DNA of 64,000 nt from Edwardsiella anguillarum ET080813 (GCF_000264765.2 NZ_CP006664.1:1736001-1800000); one strand, 5' to 3'; positions 34,348 through 46,342 are shown, counted from the first letter of the stretch. Program-made: numbers and translations. The notes: generated from the sequence alone by a model not told the origin.

Positions 34348-35448
34348 ATGAAATTTATTGTTGAGCGTGAGCATCTTATCAAGCCGTTGCAACAGGTGAG
34401 CAGCCCGCTGGGCGGGCGCCCTACGTTGCCGATTCTGGGTAACCTGTTGCTGCAGGTGGAAGATGGCCATCTGTCGCTGACCGGCACCGATCTCGAGATG
34501 GAGATGGTAGCCAGGGTGCCCCTGGTACAGCCCCATGAAGCGGGAGCGACGACGGTCCCGGCGCGTAAGTTTCTGGATATTTGCCGTGGTTTGCCGGACG
34601 GCGCCGAAATTTCGGTGGCCTTGGACGGCGATCGCATGCTGATCCGCTCCGGGCGCAGCCGTTTTTCTCTCTCCACCCTACCGGCCGTGGATTTTCCTAA
34701 CCTGGATGACTGGCAGAGCGAGGTGGAGTTTACCCTGCCGCAGGCGACGCTGAAGCGCCTGATCGAAGCGACGCAGTTTTCCATGGCCCATCAGGACGTC
34801 CGCTATTATCTGAACGGCATGCTGTTTGAAACCGAGGGCGAAGAGCTACGCACCGTGGCGACGGATGGTCATCGCCTGGCGGTCTGTTCAATGCCGATCG
34901 GTCAGAGCCTGCCGAGCCATTCGGTGATCGTACCGCGTAAAGGCGTGATTGAACTGATGCGCCTGCTGGACGGCGGCGAGACGCCGCTGCGCCTGCAGAT
35001 TGGTAGCAATAATCTGCGCGCTCACGTCGGGGGATTCATCTTTACCTCCAAGTTGGTCGATGGCCGTTTCCCTGATTATCGGCGCGTATTGCCGAAGAAC
35101 CCAGATAAAGCCCTGGAGGCCGGCTGTGACGAGCTAAAGCAGGCCTTTGCCCGCGCGGCGATCCTCTCCAATGAGAAATTCCGCGGCGTACGTCTGCACG
35201 TCAGCCATAACCAGCTGAAGATCACGGCTAACAACCCGGAGCAGGAGGAGGCCGAGGAGCTGCTGGACGTGGACTATCCGGGCAGCGATCTAGAGATCGG
35301 CTTTAACGTGAGCTACGTTCTAGATGTGCTAAACGCCCTGAAGTGTGAGCGGGTGGTGATGATGCTGACGGATGCGGTTTCCAGCGTACAGATAGAAGAT
35401 GCCGCCAGCCAGGCGGCGGTGTATGTCGTGATGCCGATGCGTTTGTAA
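34348..35448 (+). CDS. dnaN: DNA polymerase III beta sliding clamp
   Basis: Ring-shaped processivity clamp. The 366 residues equal E. coli. Three homologous clamp domains are seen; it begins MKFIVEREHLIKPLQQVSSP and ends AVYVVMPMRL, where VMPMRL forms part of the pocket for clamp-binding motifs. It starts 24 bases after the dnaA stop, with only a weak ribosome site, and is probably co-transcribed with dnaA and recF. Confidence 0.98.
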   Translation: MKFIVEREHLIKPLQQVSSPLGGRPTLPILGNLLLQVEDGHLSLTGTDLEMEMVARVPLVQPHEAGATTVPARKFLDICRGLPDGAEISVALDGDRMLIRSGRSRFSLSTLPAVDFPNLDDWQSEVEFTLPQATLKRLIEATQFSMAHQDVRYYLNGMLFETEGEELRTVATDGHRLAVCSMPIGQSLPSHSVIVPRKGVIELMRLLDGGETPLRLQIGSNNLRAHVGGFIFTSKLVDGRFPDYRRVLPKNPDKALEAGCDELKQAFARAAILSNEKFRGVRLHVSHNQLKITANNPEQEEAEELLDVDYPGSDLEIGFNVSYVLDVLNALKCERVVMMLTDAVSSVQIEDAASQAAVYVVMPMRL

Positions 35449-35524
35449 CGATGGCGCTCCTTTACTCACGTAGTGAGTCTTTGCGCCGCGGCGGATCTGC
35501 CGCGGCCATGGCAGGGCGGTGTGC

Positions 35525-36601
35525 ATGGCATTGACCCGTCTCGTGATCCGTGATTTTCGTAACATCGAAGAGGCCGATCTCGCGTTGGCCCCTGGGTTTA
35601 ATTTTCTGGTCGGCGCGAACGGCAGTGGAAAGACCAGCGTGCTGGAGGCCATCTATACGCTGGGGCACGGGCGGGCGTTTCGCAGCCTGCAGGCCGGGCG
35701 GGTGATCCGTCACGACTGCGCCGCGTTTGTGCTGCATGGCCGTATTGATGACGGCGGCGGGCGGGAGCTGGCTGTCGGGCTGAGCAAGGATCGCCAGGGG
35801 GACAGCAAGGTTCGCATCGACGGCAGCGACGGTCATAAAGTGGCTGAGCTGGCGCAGATGCTGCCAATGCAGCTGATCACCCCGGAGGGGTTTACCCTGC
35901 TCAACGGCGGACCTAAATACCGCAGGTCCTTCCTGGACTGGGGCTGTTTTCATGGCGATCGGGGCTTTTTTACCGCGTGGAACAATCTGCGGCGGGTGTT
36001 GAAGCAGCGCAATGCCGCGCTGCGTCAGGTGACGCGCTATGCCCAAATCCGGCCCTGGGATCAGGAGCTGGTGCCGCTGGCCGAGCAGGTCAGCGCGCTG
36101 CGGGCGGCCTACAGCGAGGCTATCGCACAGGATATTGCGGCAACCTGCAGCCAGTTTTTACCAGAGTATGCGCTATCCTTTTCGTTTATGCGCGGCTGGG
36201 ATCGCGAGGGCGATTATGCTGAGCTGCTGGAGCGTCATTTTGAGCGCGATCGGGCGCTGACCTATACCGCGCAGGGGCCGCATAAGGCGGACTTCCGCAT
36301 CCGCGCCGACGGTACGCCGGTTGAGGATTTGCTGTCGCGCGGACAGCTAAAATTGTTGATGTGCGCGCTGCGCCTCGCACAGGGAGAATACCTGACGCGT
36401 CACAGCGGCCGTCAGTGTCTGTATCTGATCGATGACTTCGCCTCTGAGCTGGATGCCGGGCGGCGCCGTTTGCTTGCCGAACGGCTGAAAGCTACCGGCG
36501 CACAGGTGTTTGTCAGCGCGGTCAACGCCGATCAGGTCGGCGACATGGTTGATGAAAAGGGCAAGATGTTCCGCGTGGAACAGGGTAAAATAGCCGTTTA
36601 G
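35525..36601 (+). CDS. recF: Recombination/gap-repair ATPase RecF
   Basis: SMC-like ATPase that works with RecO and RecR to load RecA at gaps. From the ATG at 35525 it has 358 residues (E. coli 357). Walker [10 protein letters not shown] is at 30-38. The signature [17 protein letters not shown] is near 270, and Walker [14 protein letters not shown] near 300. An upstream in-frame GTG/ATG at 35519 adds two residues only. The gene lies between dnaN and gyrB, as in most bacteria. Confidence 0.96.
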   Translation: MALTRLVIRDFRNIEEADLALAPGFNFLVGANGSGKTSVLEAIYTLGHGRAFRSLQAGRVIRHDCAAFVLHGRIDDGGGRELAVGLSKDRQGDSKVRIDGSDGHKVAELAQMLPMQLITPEGFTLLNGGPKYRRSFLDWGCFHGDRGFFTAWNNLRRVLKQRNAALRQVTRYAQIRPWDQELVPLAEQVSALRAAYSEAIAQDIAATCSQFLPEYALSFSFMRGWDREGDYAELLERHFERDRALTYTAQGPHKADFRIRADGTPVEDLLSRGQLKLLMCALRLAQGEYLTRHSGRQCLYLIDDFASELDAGRRRLLAERLKATGAQVFVSAVNADQVGDMVDEKGKMFRVEQGKIAV

Positions 36602-36620
36602 ATTCGATTTATTACGATAG

Positions 36621-39059
<2,439 letters not shown>

Positions 39060-39082
39060 TTGCGCCGGATATAATGAGTTGA

Positions 39083-39105
39083 AAAGGGACGGAAACGTCC
39101 CTTTT
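39083..39105 (+). terminator. Terminator after gyrB
   Basis: AAAGGGACG (39083-39091), GNRA-type loop GAAA, CGTCCCTTT (39096-39104) and a T-run. It lies 24 bases after the gyrB stop. Confidence 0.92.
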
Positions 39106-39157
39106 TGCTGTGGGTTAACCAGCGCTGACCCGCGTGCATTGAATAAGGGAGCCAATC

Positions 39158-39976
39158 ATGCCAATTAAACTGATCGCTATCGATTTGGATGGAACGCTGC
39201 TGAACGAGGCGCGGGAAATTACACCGGCGGTAAAGGCCGCCATCGCTGACGCGCGCCGGCGGGGGGTTAAAGTGGTGTTGGCCACCGGCCGCCCGCTGAT
39301 CGGGGTGCGTCCTTACCTACGCGAGCTGGCGCTGGATGTCGCCGGGGAGTATTGCCTGTGCAATAACGGGGGGCTGATTGTCCATGCCGATAGCGGAGAG
39401 ACCCTGTTTGAGACCGCGTTGGACTATAGCGACTACCGTTATCTGGAGGCGCTGGCGCGTGAGGTGGGCTGCCATTTTCACGCGCTGGACGCTGAGCGTC
39501 TGTTTACCGCCAATAGGGATATCAGTAAGTACACGGTGCACGAATCCTTTATTACCGGCATTCCGCTGTATTTTTGCCCGGCAGAACAGATGGATCCTTC
39601 CCTGCGTTTTCCCAAGGTGATGATGATCGATCACCCCGAGGTGCTGGAGGCGGCGATCGCGCGCATTCCCGCGCAGGCGTATCAACGCTATACCCTGCTG
39701 CGTAGCAGCCCGTTCTTCCTCGAGATCCTACATCGCGACGTGGACAAAGGGAAAGGGATCGCACGTTTGGCCGAGCATCTGGGTATCGACCGCCAGCATG
39801 TGATGTGTATTGGCGACCACGGTAACGATCTGGCGATGATTGACTACGCCGGCCTGGGGGTGGCGATGGGCAACGCCGAGCCGGCCATTCTAGCCGCGGC
39901 GCAGTATGTGACGGCCAGCAACCGCGAAGATGGCGTGGCGCAGGCTATCCAGCGCTGGATTCTCAATGCGGCGTAA
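39158..39976 (+). CDS. yidA: HAD-family sugar phosphatase YidA
   Basis: Cytoplasmic Cof-type HAD phosphatase; E. coli YidA acts on erythrose 4-phosphate and several sugar phosphates in vitro. The 272 residues match E. coli (270). The catalytic motif IDLDGTLL is at residues 8-15. Motif II is VVLATGRP, and the motif IV region CIGDHGNDLAMIDYAG is near 225. The Cof signature GKGIARLAEHLGI is present. The ribosome site is AAGGGAGCC. It follows gyrB after its terminator, as in E. coli. Confidence 0.95.
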   Translation: MPIKLIAIDLDGTLLNEAREITPAVKAAIADARRRGVKVVLATGRPLIGVRPYLRELALDVAGEYCLCNNGGLIVHADSGETLFETALDYSDYRYLEALAREVGCHFHALDAERLFTANRDISKYTVHESFITGIPLYFCPAEQMDPSLRFPKVMMIDHPEVLEAAIARIPAQAYQRYTLLRSSPFFLEILHRDVDKGKGIARLAEHLGIDRQHVMCIGDHGNDLAMIDYAGLGVAMGNAEPAILAAAQYVTASNREDGVAQAIQRWILNAA

Positions 39977-40061
39977 GCCGCTGTGTAAAATGCCGCTTAT
40001 GGATAGTCTCTCCGGCGGGCCTGGTTTATGCTGGTAAAAACAGGCCGCCAGGGGGCTAATT

Positions 40062-41360
40062 ATGCGCCATCCATCAGAGTTACAGCTTACCTACGATGCC
40101 CGCGGGCATCAGTTGACCAATACCCATGTCTGGACACCCGACAGCCGCTGGATAGCCTATGACGTGCGTCCGCACGGTGCGACATTCAGCGGCGAGACCA
40201 TTGAGCGGGTCAGCGTGCCCGATGGCCAGACGCAGTGTCTCTACTGCGCCGTCGACGGCGCCTGCGTTGGCGTGGTCACGGTGGCGCCAACGCTGCCGGA
40301 GCGCTATGTCTTTATTCACGGGCCGGAGCACCCAGATGCGCTCTGGCAGTACGATTTTCACCATCGGCGTGGGGTGATCGTCAGCGCCGAGCATCCCGAC
40401 GTTGCAGAGACGCTGGACGCGCTGGATATCACGCCCCCCTATACTCCCGGTGCCCTGCGCGGTGGCTCCCACGTACACGTCTTTAGCCCCGATGCGTCGC
40501 GCCTGAGCTTTACCTATAACGATCATGTGATGCACGAGGACTCTCCTGAGCGCGATCAGCGCAACGTGGGGGTCGCGCTGTCGGGATCGCCGGTACGCTC
40601 TGCCAAAACGCACCCGCGTGAGTATGATGGCAGCCATTTCTGCGTGCTGGTAACCCACACGACGCCAACGCCGCGTCCCGGCAGCGATGATATCACCCGG
40701 GCCTATGAGGAGGGCTGGGTCGGTCAGCGGGGATACCTGAAGCCCGACGGCCAGCGTCAGCGCTGGGCGCTGGCATTTATCGGCGATACGTTGTCAGAAG
40801 ACGGCCAGCGCGTACCGGAGCTGTTTATTGTTGACCTGCCTGAAGAGGATAGCGCCTATCGTCTGGCTGGCGTCTCACCGCTGCAGGGGAGCGGGGGCAC
40901 CCTGCCGGCGCCGCCGGCCGGCGTATCGCAGCGGCGATTGACGTTTACCCATTCTCGGCGCTACCCCGGCCTGGCGACGATCCCGCGGCACTGGGTTCGC
41001 AGCGCGCCGGACGGCGGGAGCATCGCGTTTCTGATGCGGGACGAAAATGGCGTGGTACAGCTGTGGCGCGTATCGCCTAACGGCGGTGAGCTACGCCAGG
41101 TGACCCACGGAGAATATGACGTGCAGTCCGCCTTTAACTGGCACCCGGACGGGCGCTCGGTGCTGATGGTGATGGATAACAGCGTGGTGCGCTGCGATGT
41201 GGCCAGCGGAGCGGTCACCCGGATCACCGAGCGTACGGCGCAGCCTCCCTGCGCGGACGCCGTCATTCCGTCGCCGGATGGCCGCTGGGTAGCCTATATG
41301 CGAGAGGTCAACGGTTGGGCACAAATTTTTGTCGCGCGCCTGAGCTCGGATGACGAGTAG
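40062..41360 (+). CDS. yidR: YidR family (DUF3748) beta-propeller-like protein
   Basis: Conserved protein without an established function; 432 residues (E. coli YidR 415). It contains TolB/WD40-like blade repeats, for example VWTPDSRWIAYDVRPHG, HVFSPDASRLSFTYNDH, SAPDGGSIAFLMRDENGVVQ and SPDGRWVAYMREVNGWAQIF. No signal peptide is seen. Position between yidA and yidQ matches E. coli. The function is not recognised; substrate binding or protein interaction by the propeller is only a structural inference. Confidence 0.88.
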   Translation: MRHPSELQLTYDARGHQLTNTHVWTPDSRWIAYDVRPHGATFSGETIERVSVPDGQTQCLYCAVDGACVGVVTVAPTLPERYVFIHGPEHPDALWQYDFHHRRGVIVSAEHPDVAETLDALDITPPYTPGALRGGSHVHVFSPDASRLSFTYNDHVMHEDSPERDQRNVGVALSGSPVRSAKTHPREYDGSHFCVLVTHTTPTPRPGSDDITRAYEEGWVGQRGYLKPDGQRQRWALAFIGDTLSEDGQRVPELFIVDLPEEDSAYRLAGVSPLQGSGGTLPAPPAGVSQRRLTFTHSRRYPGLATIPRHWVRSAPDGGSIAFLMRDENGVVQLWRVSPNGGELRQVTHGEYDVQSAFNWHPDGRSVLMVMDNSVVRCDVASGAVTRITERTAQPPCADAVIPSPDGRWVAYMREVNGWAQIFVARLSSDDE

Positions 41361-41366
41361 CCGCGG

Positions 41367-41717
41367 TCAGTTTCCTAGCGCTGCCGGTGGCGCCATGCCG
41401 CTGGCAACGCTGGCCTGCTCGGCGCGCTGAACCCGGGCGCGCGGCGACTCCGCGGCCGGATCGTCGTCGGCGCGGTAGTAGTCATAGGGCAACAGCAGCG
41501 TATCGGCAACCGCCGACAGCGGTAGGTCCAGCGCCAACAGCGGGCGCATGGCCCAGCCGCTCTCCTCGCTGCCGATCATTTGCAGATCGTTTTTGGTCCC
41601 TGCGTAGTAGCCCTGATGGGGGCCGACGCGCGTCATGACGCTGGAGCATCCGCTGCTGAGTAACAGCATACTCCCGGCAAGCAGGAGCGTGGTATGGCGC
41701 ACGAAGGGTGTAGTCAT
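41367..41717 (-). CDS. yidQ: YceK/YidQ-family lipoprotein
   Basis: Small predicted lipoprotein of 116 residues. From the ATG at 41715-41717 the signal peptide ends in the lipobox SSGC, with the lipidated cysteine at residue 24. After this the conserved family stretch YYAGTKNDLQMIG appears, then LLALDLPLSAVADTLLLPYD and a polar tail. The YceK/YidQ family has no known biochemical role. Convergent with yidR, 6 bases apart. Confidence 0.88.
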   Translation of the reverse strand: MTTPFVRHTTLLLAGSMLLLSSGCSSVMTRVGPHQGYYAGTKNDLQMIGSEESGWAMRPLLALDLPLSAVADTLLLPYDYYRADDDPAAESPRARVQRAEQASVASGMAPPAALGN

Positions 41718-41859
41718 AGTGTCATCCTGGGCTGATTCCAATCTGCCGCTGTCTCTTTCCGGCAACGCTGCTTAGCATATACCGGAATATTGACGGTGTG
41801 TTTGTTTTTCAGCCAAATTTTGTCAATATGTGCTGTATCATAAAATTTAGACGATAGCG

Positions 41860-41887
41860 CTTGAAAACGTCAGGATCGTCGCCATCT
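41860..41887 (+). promoter_or_regulatory. Sigma-32 (heat-shock) promoter of ibpAB
   Basis: CTTGAAA (41860-41866), 13 bases, then CGCCATCT (41880-41887) matches the RpoH consensus CTTGAAA-N13..15-CCCCATnT with one mismatch. It lies about 105 bases before the ibpA start. Confidence 0.9.
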
Positions 41888-41892
41888 TATTA

Positions 41893-41992
41893 AAAGAGCA
41901 ATGATGGATATGCCGATAGGGTATCTATTTAATCAATCTGTCCATTAGGAAGATTATTTCATCCTCGCTGCATTGTTTAGGAGGTTGTCGCT
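41893..41992 (+). promoter_or_regulatory. ibpA: ibpA 5' leader, probable RNA thermometer
   Basis: The leader between the sigma-32 promoter and ibpA is about 100 bases, and its end resembles the E. coli ibpA ROSE-like thermometer, in which a hairpin melts with heat to free the ribosome site. The strong site TAGGAGG (41979-41985) is preceded by a pyrimidine/G-rich stretch TCCTCGCTGC that can pair with it. The fold was judged by eye only. Confidence 0.6.
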
Positions 41993-42406
41993 ATGCGTAA
42001 TTTTGATTTGGCACCGCTGTACCGTTCTGCTATCGGATTCGATCGTTTATTCAATCTTATTGAGTCGGGGCAGAATAATACCAATGGGGGATATCCTCCG
42101 TATAATGTTGAACTGGTAGATGATAATCACTACCGTATTTCTATTGCCGTCGCTGGCTTTGATGAGGAGGAGCTTGAGATAATATCTCATTCCAACTCAC
42201 TGATTATTAAAGGATCTCATCAAGTGAGCGACAAGCAGCGCACCTATTTGTATCAGGGGATCGCCGAGCGTAATTTTGAGCGTAAATTTCAGCTGGCTGA
42301 ACATATTCATATAGAAGGCGCGCGGCTGGAGAATGGACTATTATTTATCGACTTGGCACGCGTCATTCCCGAGTCGCAGCAGGCGCGTAAGATTGCCATA
42401 AAATAA
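41993..42406 (+). CDS. ibpA: Small heat-shock protein IbpA
   Basis: ATP-independent holdase that coats aggregated proteins for later rescue by DnaK and ClpB. The 137 residues equal E. coli. It opens [20 protein letters not shown]. The alpha-crystallin domain covers about 35-125, with FPPYN-like [21 protein letters not shown] and [20 protein letters not shown]. The conserved C-terminal IxI-type anchor is close to KIAIK. Heat-shock promoter and leader lie upstream, and ibpB downstream. Confidence 0.97.
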   Translation: MRNFDLAPLYRSAIGFDRLFNLIESGQNNTNGGYPPYNVELVDDNHYRISIAVAGFDEEELEIISHSNSLIIKGSHQVSDKQRTYLYQGIAERNFERKFQLAEHIHIEGARLENGLLFIDLARVIPESQQARKIAIK

Positions 42407-42522
42407 CGGCAGTTAGCTGGTTGGCTGATTCTATTTTTTGCCTGCCTTTGGGGGCAATGCAGGTGGAAATAATTCCACCTGAGCATTATTAACATCTCGC
42501 TTCTTAGAAGGAGTATATGAAC
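42407..42522 (+). promoter_or_regulatory. ibpA-ibpB gap with paired leader hairpins
   Basis: AGGTGGAA (42461-42468) pairs exactly with TTCCACCT (42473-42480). Next to the ibpB start, CTTC (42500-42503) can pair with GAAG (42507-42510), which begins the AAGGAG ribosome site. This could give ibpB its own temperature control; the fold is inferred. Confidence 0.5.
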
Positions 42523-42987
42523 ATGCGTAATTATGACCTTTCACCGTTAATGCGTCAGTGGATTGGTTTTGACAAGCTGGCTAATGCCATGCAAACCTCG
42601 CTGGAACCGCAGGGATTTCCACCCTATAACATTGAAAAGAGTGATGATAACCACTACCGCATCTCTCTCGCGCTGGCGGGATTTCGCCAGAGTGAGCTGG
42701 ATATTGAGGTTGAAGGCCCACGCCTGACGGTGCGCGGCAACCCGGTCAAACCGGAAAAGCCGGTGGAGTACCTGCATCAGGGGCTGGTGTGCAAAGCCTT
42801 TGAGTTGAGCTTTACCCTGGCAGAACACCTGACGGTAGAGGGCGCCGCCTTTGAAAACGGCCTATTGAATATCGACCTGGTGCGTCACGTACCGGAGGCG
42901 CTCCAGCCGCAGCGTATTATCATCAGCGCCGCGCAGCGCGATCCGGCGGCGCTCGAGTGCCGGGATGAACCGAACACCCAACAGTAA
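42523..42987 (+). CDS. ibpB: Small heat-shock protein IbpB
   Basis: Partner of IbpA in mixed assemblies on aggregates. From the ATG at 42523 it has 154 residues (E. coli 142); an ATG two codons upstream is too near the ribosome site. It starts [20 protein letters not shown], followed by the crystallin domain [23 protein letters not shown] and [21 protein letters not shown] tail of about 12 extra residues ([16 protein letters not shown]) follows the IxI-like QRIIIS and has no equivalent in E. coli. A terminator follows. Confidence 0.96.
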   Translation: MRNYDLSPLMRQWIGFDKLANAMQTSLEPQGFPPYNIEKSDDNHYRISLALAGFRQSELDIEVEGPRLTVRGNPVKPEKPVEYLHQGLVCKAFELSFTLAEHLTVEGAAFENGLLNIDLVRHVPEALQPQRIIISAAQRDPAALECRDEPNTQQ

Positions 42988-43033
42988 TAATCAGATCGTC
43001 CATACCCCCCGTGGGTATAAACCCTCTCGATTT

Positions 43034-43060
43034 GGCGCAGCCGCGGCTGCGCCTTTTTTT
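43034..43060 (+). terminator. Terminator after ibpB
   Basis: GGCGCAGC (43034-43041), loop CGCG, GCTGCGCC (43046-43053), then seven T. It lies 47 bases after the ibpB stop. Confidence 0.93.
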
Positions 43061-43182
43061 ATTCTGCTATTCCTGACTTTTACAGAATAATCAAAATAAA
43101 GGGGCTGGGCGGTCGACTTGTCGCCTCGCCGAACTGCAGGTAAGGTGGCTTTTTTTATCCCTAACCGTCCGCGTGGTCCGCT

Positions 43183-44445
43183 ATGACGTTTTCTGCTTTT
43201 GGCGAGAGATTTACCCGTTACTCCGCAATCACCCGTCTGATGGACGATCTCAATAATGGCCTGCGCACACCCGGTGCCGTTATGCTGGGCGGCGGTAACC
43301 CGGCGCGGATTGCGCAGATGGAGGATTATTTTACCTCCCTATGTCGTGAGCTGCTGGAGGAGGGGACGCTGGGTGAAGCGCTGTGTAACTATGATGGACC
43401 ACAGGGTAAGGATACGCTGCTGGAGGCGTTGGCCAGGCTGCTATCAGAACAGTATGGCTGGCCGATTGGGGCACAAAATATTGCGCTGACTAACGGCAGT
43501 CAGAGCGCGTTTTTCTACCTCTTTAACCTGTTTGCGGGTCGGCGCAGCGATGGCGCTCGGCGGCGGGTCCTGTTTCCGCTGGCGCCGGAGTATATCGGCT
43601 ATGCCGACGCTGGCCTGGAGGATGATCTGTTTGTGGCGCTCAAACCCAGCATTGCGCTGCTGCCTCAGGGACAGTTCAAGTACCATATCGACTTCGATCG
43701 CTTGAAGATTGAGGATGACATTGGACTGATCTGCGTATCGCGGCCAACCAACCCAACCGGGAACGTGCTGACGGATGAAGAGCTTACCCGCCTAGATGCT
43801 CTGGCACGGCAGCATAGGGTTCCGCTGCTGATCGATAACGCCTACGGGGTGCCCTTTCCCGGGATCATCTTTACCGAGGCGACGCCGCTGTGGAACCCAA
43901 ATACGATCCTGTGCATGAGCTTGTCGAAGCTAGGGTTGCCGGGCGTACGCTGCGGGATCGTGGTGGCTGACGAACGAACCATTCAGGCGCTGAGCAATAT
44001 GAACGGCGTCATCAGTCTCTCTCCGGGCAGCATGGGTCCCGCGCTGGCACTGCGCATGATCGAGCGCGGCGACCTGCTGCGGCTGAGTCGCGAGGTGATC
44101 CGCCCTTTCTATCAGCAGCGTGTTGACCAGACGCTGGCGATTATTCGCCGCTATCTGCCGGAGGAGCGCTGCCTGATCCACCGCCCAGAGGGGGCAATTT
44201 TTCTTTGGCTATGGTTTAAGGATCTGCCGATTGGTAGCGAAGTACTGTATCAACGACTGAAACTGCGCGGCGTACTGATGGTTCCCGGCGACCACTTTTT
44301 TCCGGGGCTGGCGCAGGATTGGCCGCATACACGGCAGTGTATGCGCATGAACTATGTGCCGGATCCGGCGTTGATTGAACGCGGGGTGCAGATCCTGGCA
44401 GAAGAGGTCGAGCGTGCCTACTGCGAAGCGGCACTACGCGAGTGA
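43183..44445 (+). CDS. avtA: Valine--pyruvate aminotransferase
   Basis: PLP enzyme (transaminase C) that interconverts valine/pyruvate and 2-oxoisovalerate/alanine. The 420 residues match E. coli (417). The class-I aminotransferase fold is shown by LTNGSQSAFFYLFNLF, SRPTNPTGNVLTDEEL (183-201), LIDNAYGVPFPG (216-227) and the PLP lysine K249 in SLSKLGLPGVRCG. The start has little ribosome-site signal (CCGCGTGGTCCGCT). Convergent with mtlR, 15 bases apart. Confidence 0.95.
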   Translation: MTFSAFGERFTRYSAITRLMDDLNNGLRTPGAVMLGGGNPARIAQMEDYFTSLCRELLEEGTLGEALCNYDGPQGKDTLLEALARLLSEQYGWPIGAQNIALTNGSQSAFFYLFNLFAGRRSDGARRRVLFPLAPEYIGYADAGLEDDLFVALKPSIALLPQGQFKYHIDFDRLKIEDDIGLICVSRPTNPTGNVLTDEELTRLDALARQHRVPLLIDNAYGVPFPGIIFTEATPLWNPNTILCMSLSKLGLPGVRCGIVVADERTIQALSNMNGVISLSPGSMGPALALRMIERGDLLRLSREVIRPFYQQRVDQTLAIIRRYLPEERCLIHRPEGAIFLWLWFKDLPIGSEVLYQRLKLRGVLMVPGDHFFPGLAQDWPHTRQCMRMNYVPDPALIERGVQILAEEVERAYCEAALRE

Positions 44446-44460
44446 TAGGACGCTTTACCG

Positions 44461-45000
44461 TTAAAAGGCCTTCTTATGCGCAAGGCTGGCCAGCATTTCG
44501 GTGAGGCTTAACACCAGTGTTGAACGCACCATTTGCTGATAACGCTGCTGCTGCATATCAACTAAGCGGGAGTCGACCACATCCTCAGGGAGATGCAATG
44601 TGGGCGCGAGTGGTAAGTGACGCATGCCGTGCAGCATGCGGAGTGGGCCGAGCACTTCATCGTCGGTAAAGTGGTAAGTCTGGCTATCCAACGTCAGTTG
44701 GTTATGCAGCGCCAGCAGCAGCTCGATATCCTCATACTCGATGCGGCTGATGGCACCTAAGGCATAGATCAGCTTTAAACGCATCGGTAGCGCCGCTAAT
44801 GGACCATCGCTCTCTAGCAGGGGTTCGACGGCATATTTCACCGCATAGTCATCCTTACGGAACGCCTGTAACACCAAACGGTCGATAGCCTCGGCCAGCA
44901 TCGGTATCGCCGCTTGTAGCAGGCCCTTTACTGTCTGTCTGGCATTGAGCCGTTCCAGAATGCGGTTCTCAAAAGCCTGGGTTTCTTCCATTGTTGCCAT
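44461..45000 (-). CDS. mtlR: Mannitol operon repressor MtlR
   Basis: Represses the mtl operon in enterobacteria; the protein lacks a usual DNA-binding motif. The 179 residues are a little shorter than E. coli MtlR (195) at the N-terminus. Conserved sequence runs from MEETQAFENRILERLNA through LVLQAFRKDDYAVKYAVEPLL and RLKLIYALGAISRIEYEDIELLLAL to RYQQMVRSTLVLSLTEMLASL. Last gene of mtlA-mtlD-mtlR, 66 bases after mtlD. Confidence 0.93.
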   Translation of the reverse strand: MATMEETQAFENRILERLNARQTVKGLLQAAIPMLAEAIDRLVLQAFRKDDYAVKYAVEPLLESDGPLAALPMRLKLIYALGAISRIEYEDIELLLALHNQLTLDSQTYHFTDDEVLGPLRMLHGMRHLPLAPTLHLPEDVVDSRLVDMQQQRYQQMVRSTLVLSLTEMLASLAHKKAF

Positions 45001-45066
45001 AGTGTGGTTTCATGCGCCGGGAGTTGCCCGACGCATGCCTATCATCAGAAGTCTGTATTGAGTAAA

Positions 45067-46224
45067 TTATGCCTTATGTCGCAGGGTTCGATATACCTTT
45101 GCTACCGCCGAGGTGACCTGAGGATAATCCTCCAACTGAGCGAATTGGTTTAACGCTGTCTCAACGCCGAGGTGCGCGATCTGTTGCGCCATCTCTTGTG
45201 CCTGGGGATCGTGTGCATTGCGGTAACATAAGGCGGCGGCAATCCCGATCAGCAGGTGACGATGTGGTAAGGCGTATTCTAGAGTTCCACGCAACGGCTT
45301 GGTTAAACGATCCATCGCCCCCAGCTTACGCAAAGGCTGGCGCCCGACGCGCTCGACGTCGTCCCGCAGATAAGGGTTTTCGAAGCGGGAGAGGATTTTT
45401 TCAATATAGGCGTGGTGTTGCTGAGGGTCGAAGCCATAGCGACGGATCAGTACCGCGCCACTCTCCTCCATAGCCGCCTTGACGTTGCTGCGGATCGCGG
45501 GGTCAAGGATCGCCTCGCGGATGGTGCGATAACCCGCCAAGCAGCCCAGATAGGCGGTGATGGCGTGGCCGGTATTGAGAGTGAATAGCTTTCGCTCGAC
45601 ATAGGCCATCAGATTGGCTGTTGGCTCCATGCCAGCGATAACCGGTAGCTCGCCCTTGAACTGCGTGCTATCGACGATCCATTCGCTGAAGGTTTCCACT
45701 GTGACGTCCAAGGGATCGTCGTTGGCGGCGTCGCTGGGCGGCACGATGCGATCCACGGCGGAGTCGACGAAGCCGATCTGCTGGTTTACCCAGGGGTGTA
45801 GCGCCGTTGGTAGAATGGCCATGACGTGCTGTTTCAGTTGGCTGGTGCCGCGTACCATATTCTCACAGGCGATGATATTGAGCGGCTGCGCATTGCCGAT
45901 GCGATGACGCTCAAGCAACCCTTGCGCTAGGGTGGCGGAGAGCCGGTTCAATACCTGTGGGCCGACGGCGGTGGTGATGATATCGGCGTGGGCGATTTGC
46001 GCGATCGCATCGGGGCTGGCGCTGTGGATGGCGCTGACATGCTGTACCCGCTCGACACGTTGTTGCTCGCCGACGACATGGACCTCGTAGCTTTGCTGAT
46101 GAGCCAACTGATCGATCAATGGCTGATTGACGTCGGCGAAGGTCAGCTCGGCATTGGCATCTGCCAGCAGTTTACCGATAAAGCCACGCCCAATATTACC
46201 TGCACCAAAATGAATTGCTTTCAT
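45067..46224 (-). CDS. mtlD: Mannitol-1-phosphate 5-dehydrogenase
   Basis: Oxidises mannitol 1-phosphate to fructose 6-phosphate with NAD. From the ATG at 46222-46224 it has 385 residues (E. coli 382). The NAD-binding motif GAGNIGRGF is residues 7-15. Catalytic-region sequences include the polyol-dehydrogenase motif [16 protein letters not shown] near 213 and [20 protein letters not shown]. It follows mtlA across a structured gap with a 12-base inverted repeat. Confidence 0.96.
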   Translation of the reverse strand: MKAIHFGAGNIGRGFIGKLLADANAELTFADVNQPLIDQLAHQQSYEVHVVGEQQRVERVQHVSAIHSASPDAIAQIAHADIITTAVGPQVLNRLSATLAQGLLERHRIGNAQPLNIIACENMVRGTSQLKQHVMAILPTALHPWVNQQIGFVDSAVDRIVPPSDAANDDPLDVTVETFSEWIVDSTQFKGELPVIAGMEPTANLMAYVERKLFTLNTGHAITAYLGCLAGYRTIREAILDPAIRSNVKAAMEESGAVLIRRYGFDPQQHHAYIEKILSRFENPYLRDDVERVGRQPLRKLGAMDRLTKPLRGTLEYALPHRHLLIGIAAALCYRNAHDPQAQEMAQQIAHLGVETALNQFAQLEDYPQVTSAVAKVYRTLRHKA

Positions 46225-46254
46225 GTTAAACCTCACCTGAATAGGAAGTGATCC

Positions 46255-46306
46255 GGTGCGTCCTAGGACGAGGTGGCCCTAAAACGAGGTGGTACTAGGA
46301 CGCACC
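46255..46306. repeat. 12-base inverted repeat with internal direct repeats, mtlA-mtlD gap
   Basis: GGTGCGTCCTAG (46255-46266) is the exact reverse complement of CTAGGACGCACC (46295-46306). Two copies of ACGAGGTGG lie between them. It fills the gap between mtlA and mtlD and would form a strong mRNA hairpin, possibly setting the ratio of the two products. No T-run, so probably not a terminator. Confidence 0.75.
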
Positions 46307-46342
46307 GTCTATCTCTGTCACCGACGTCCGCATCGCGGCGAA

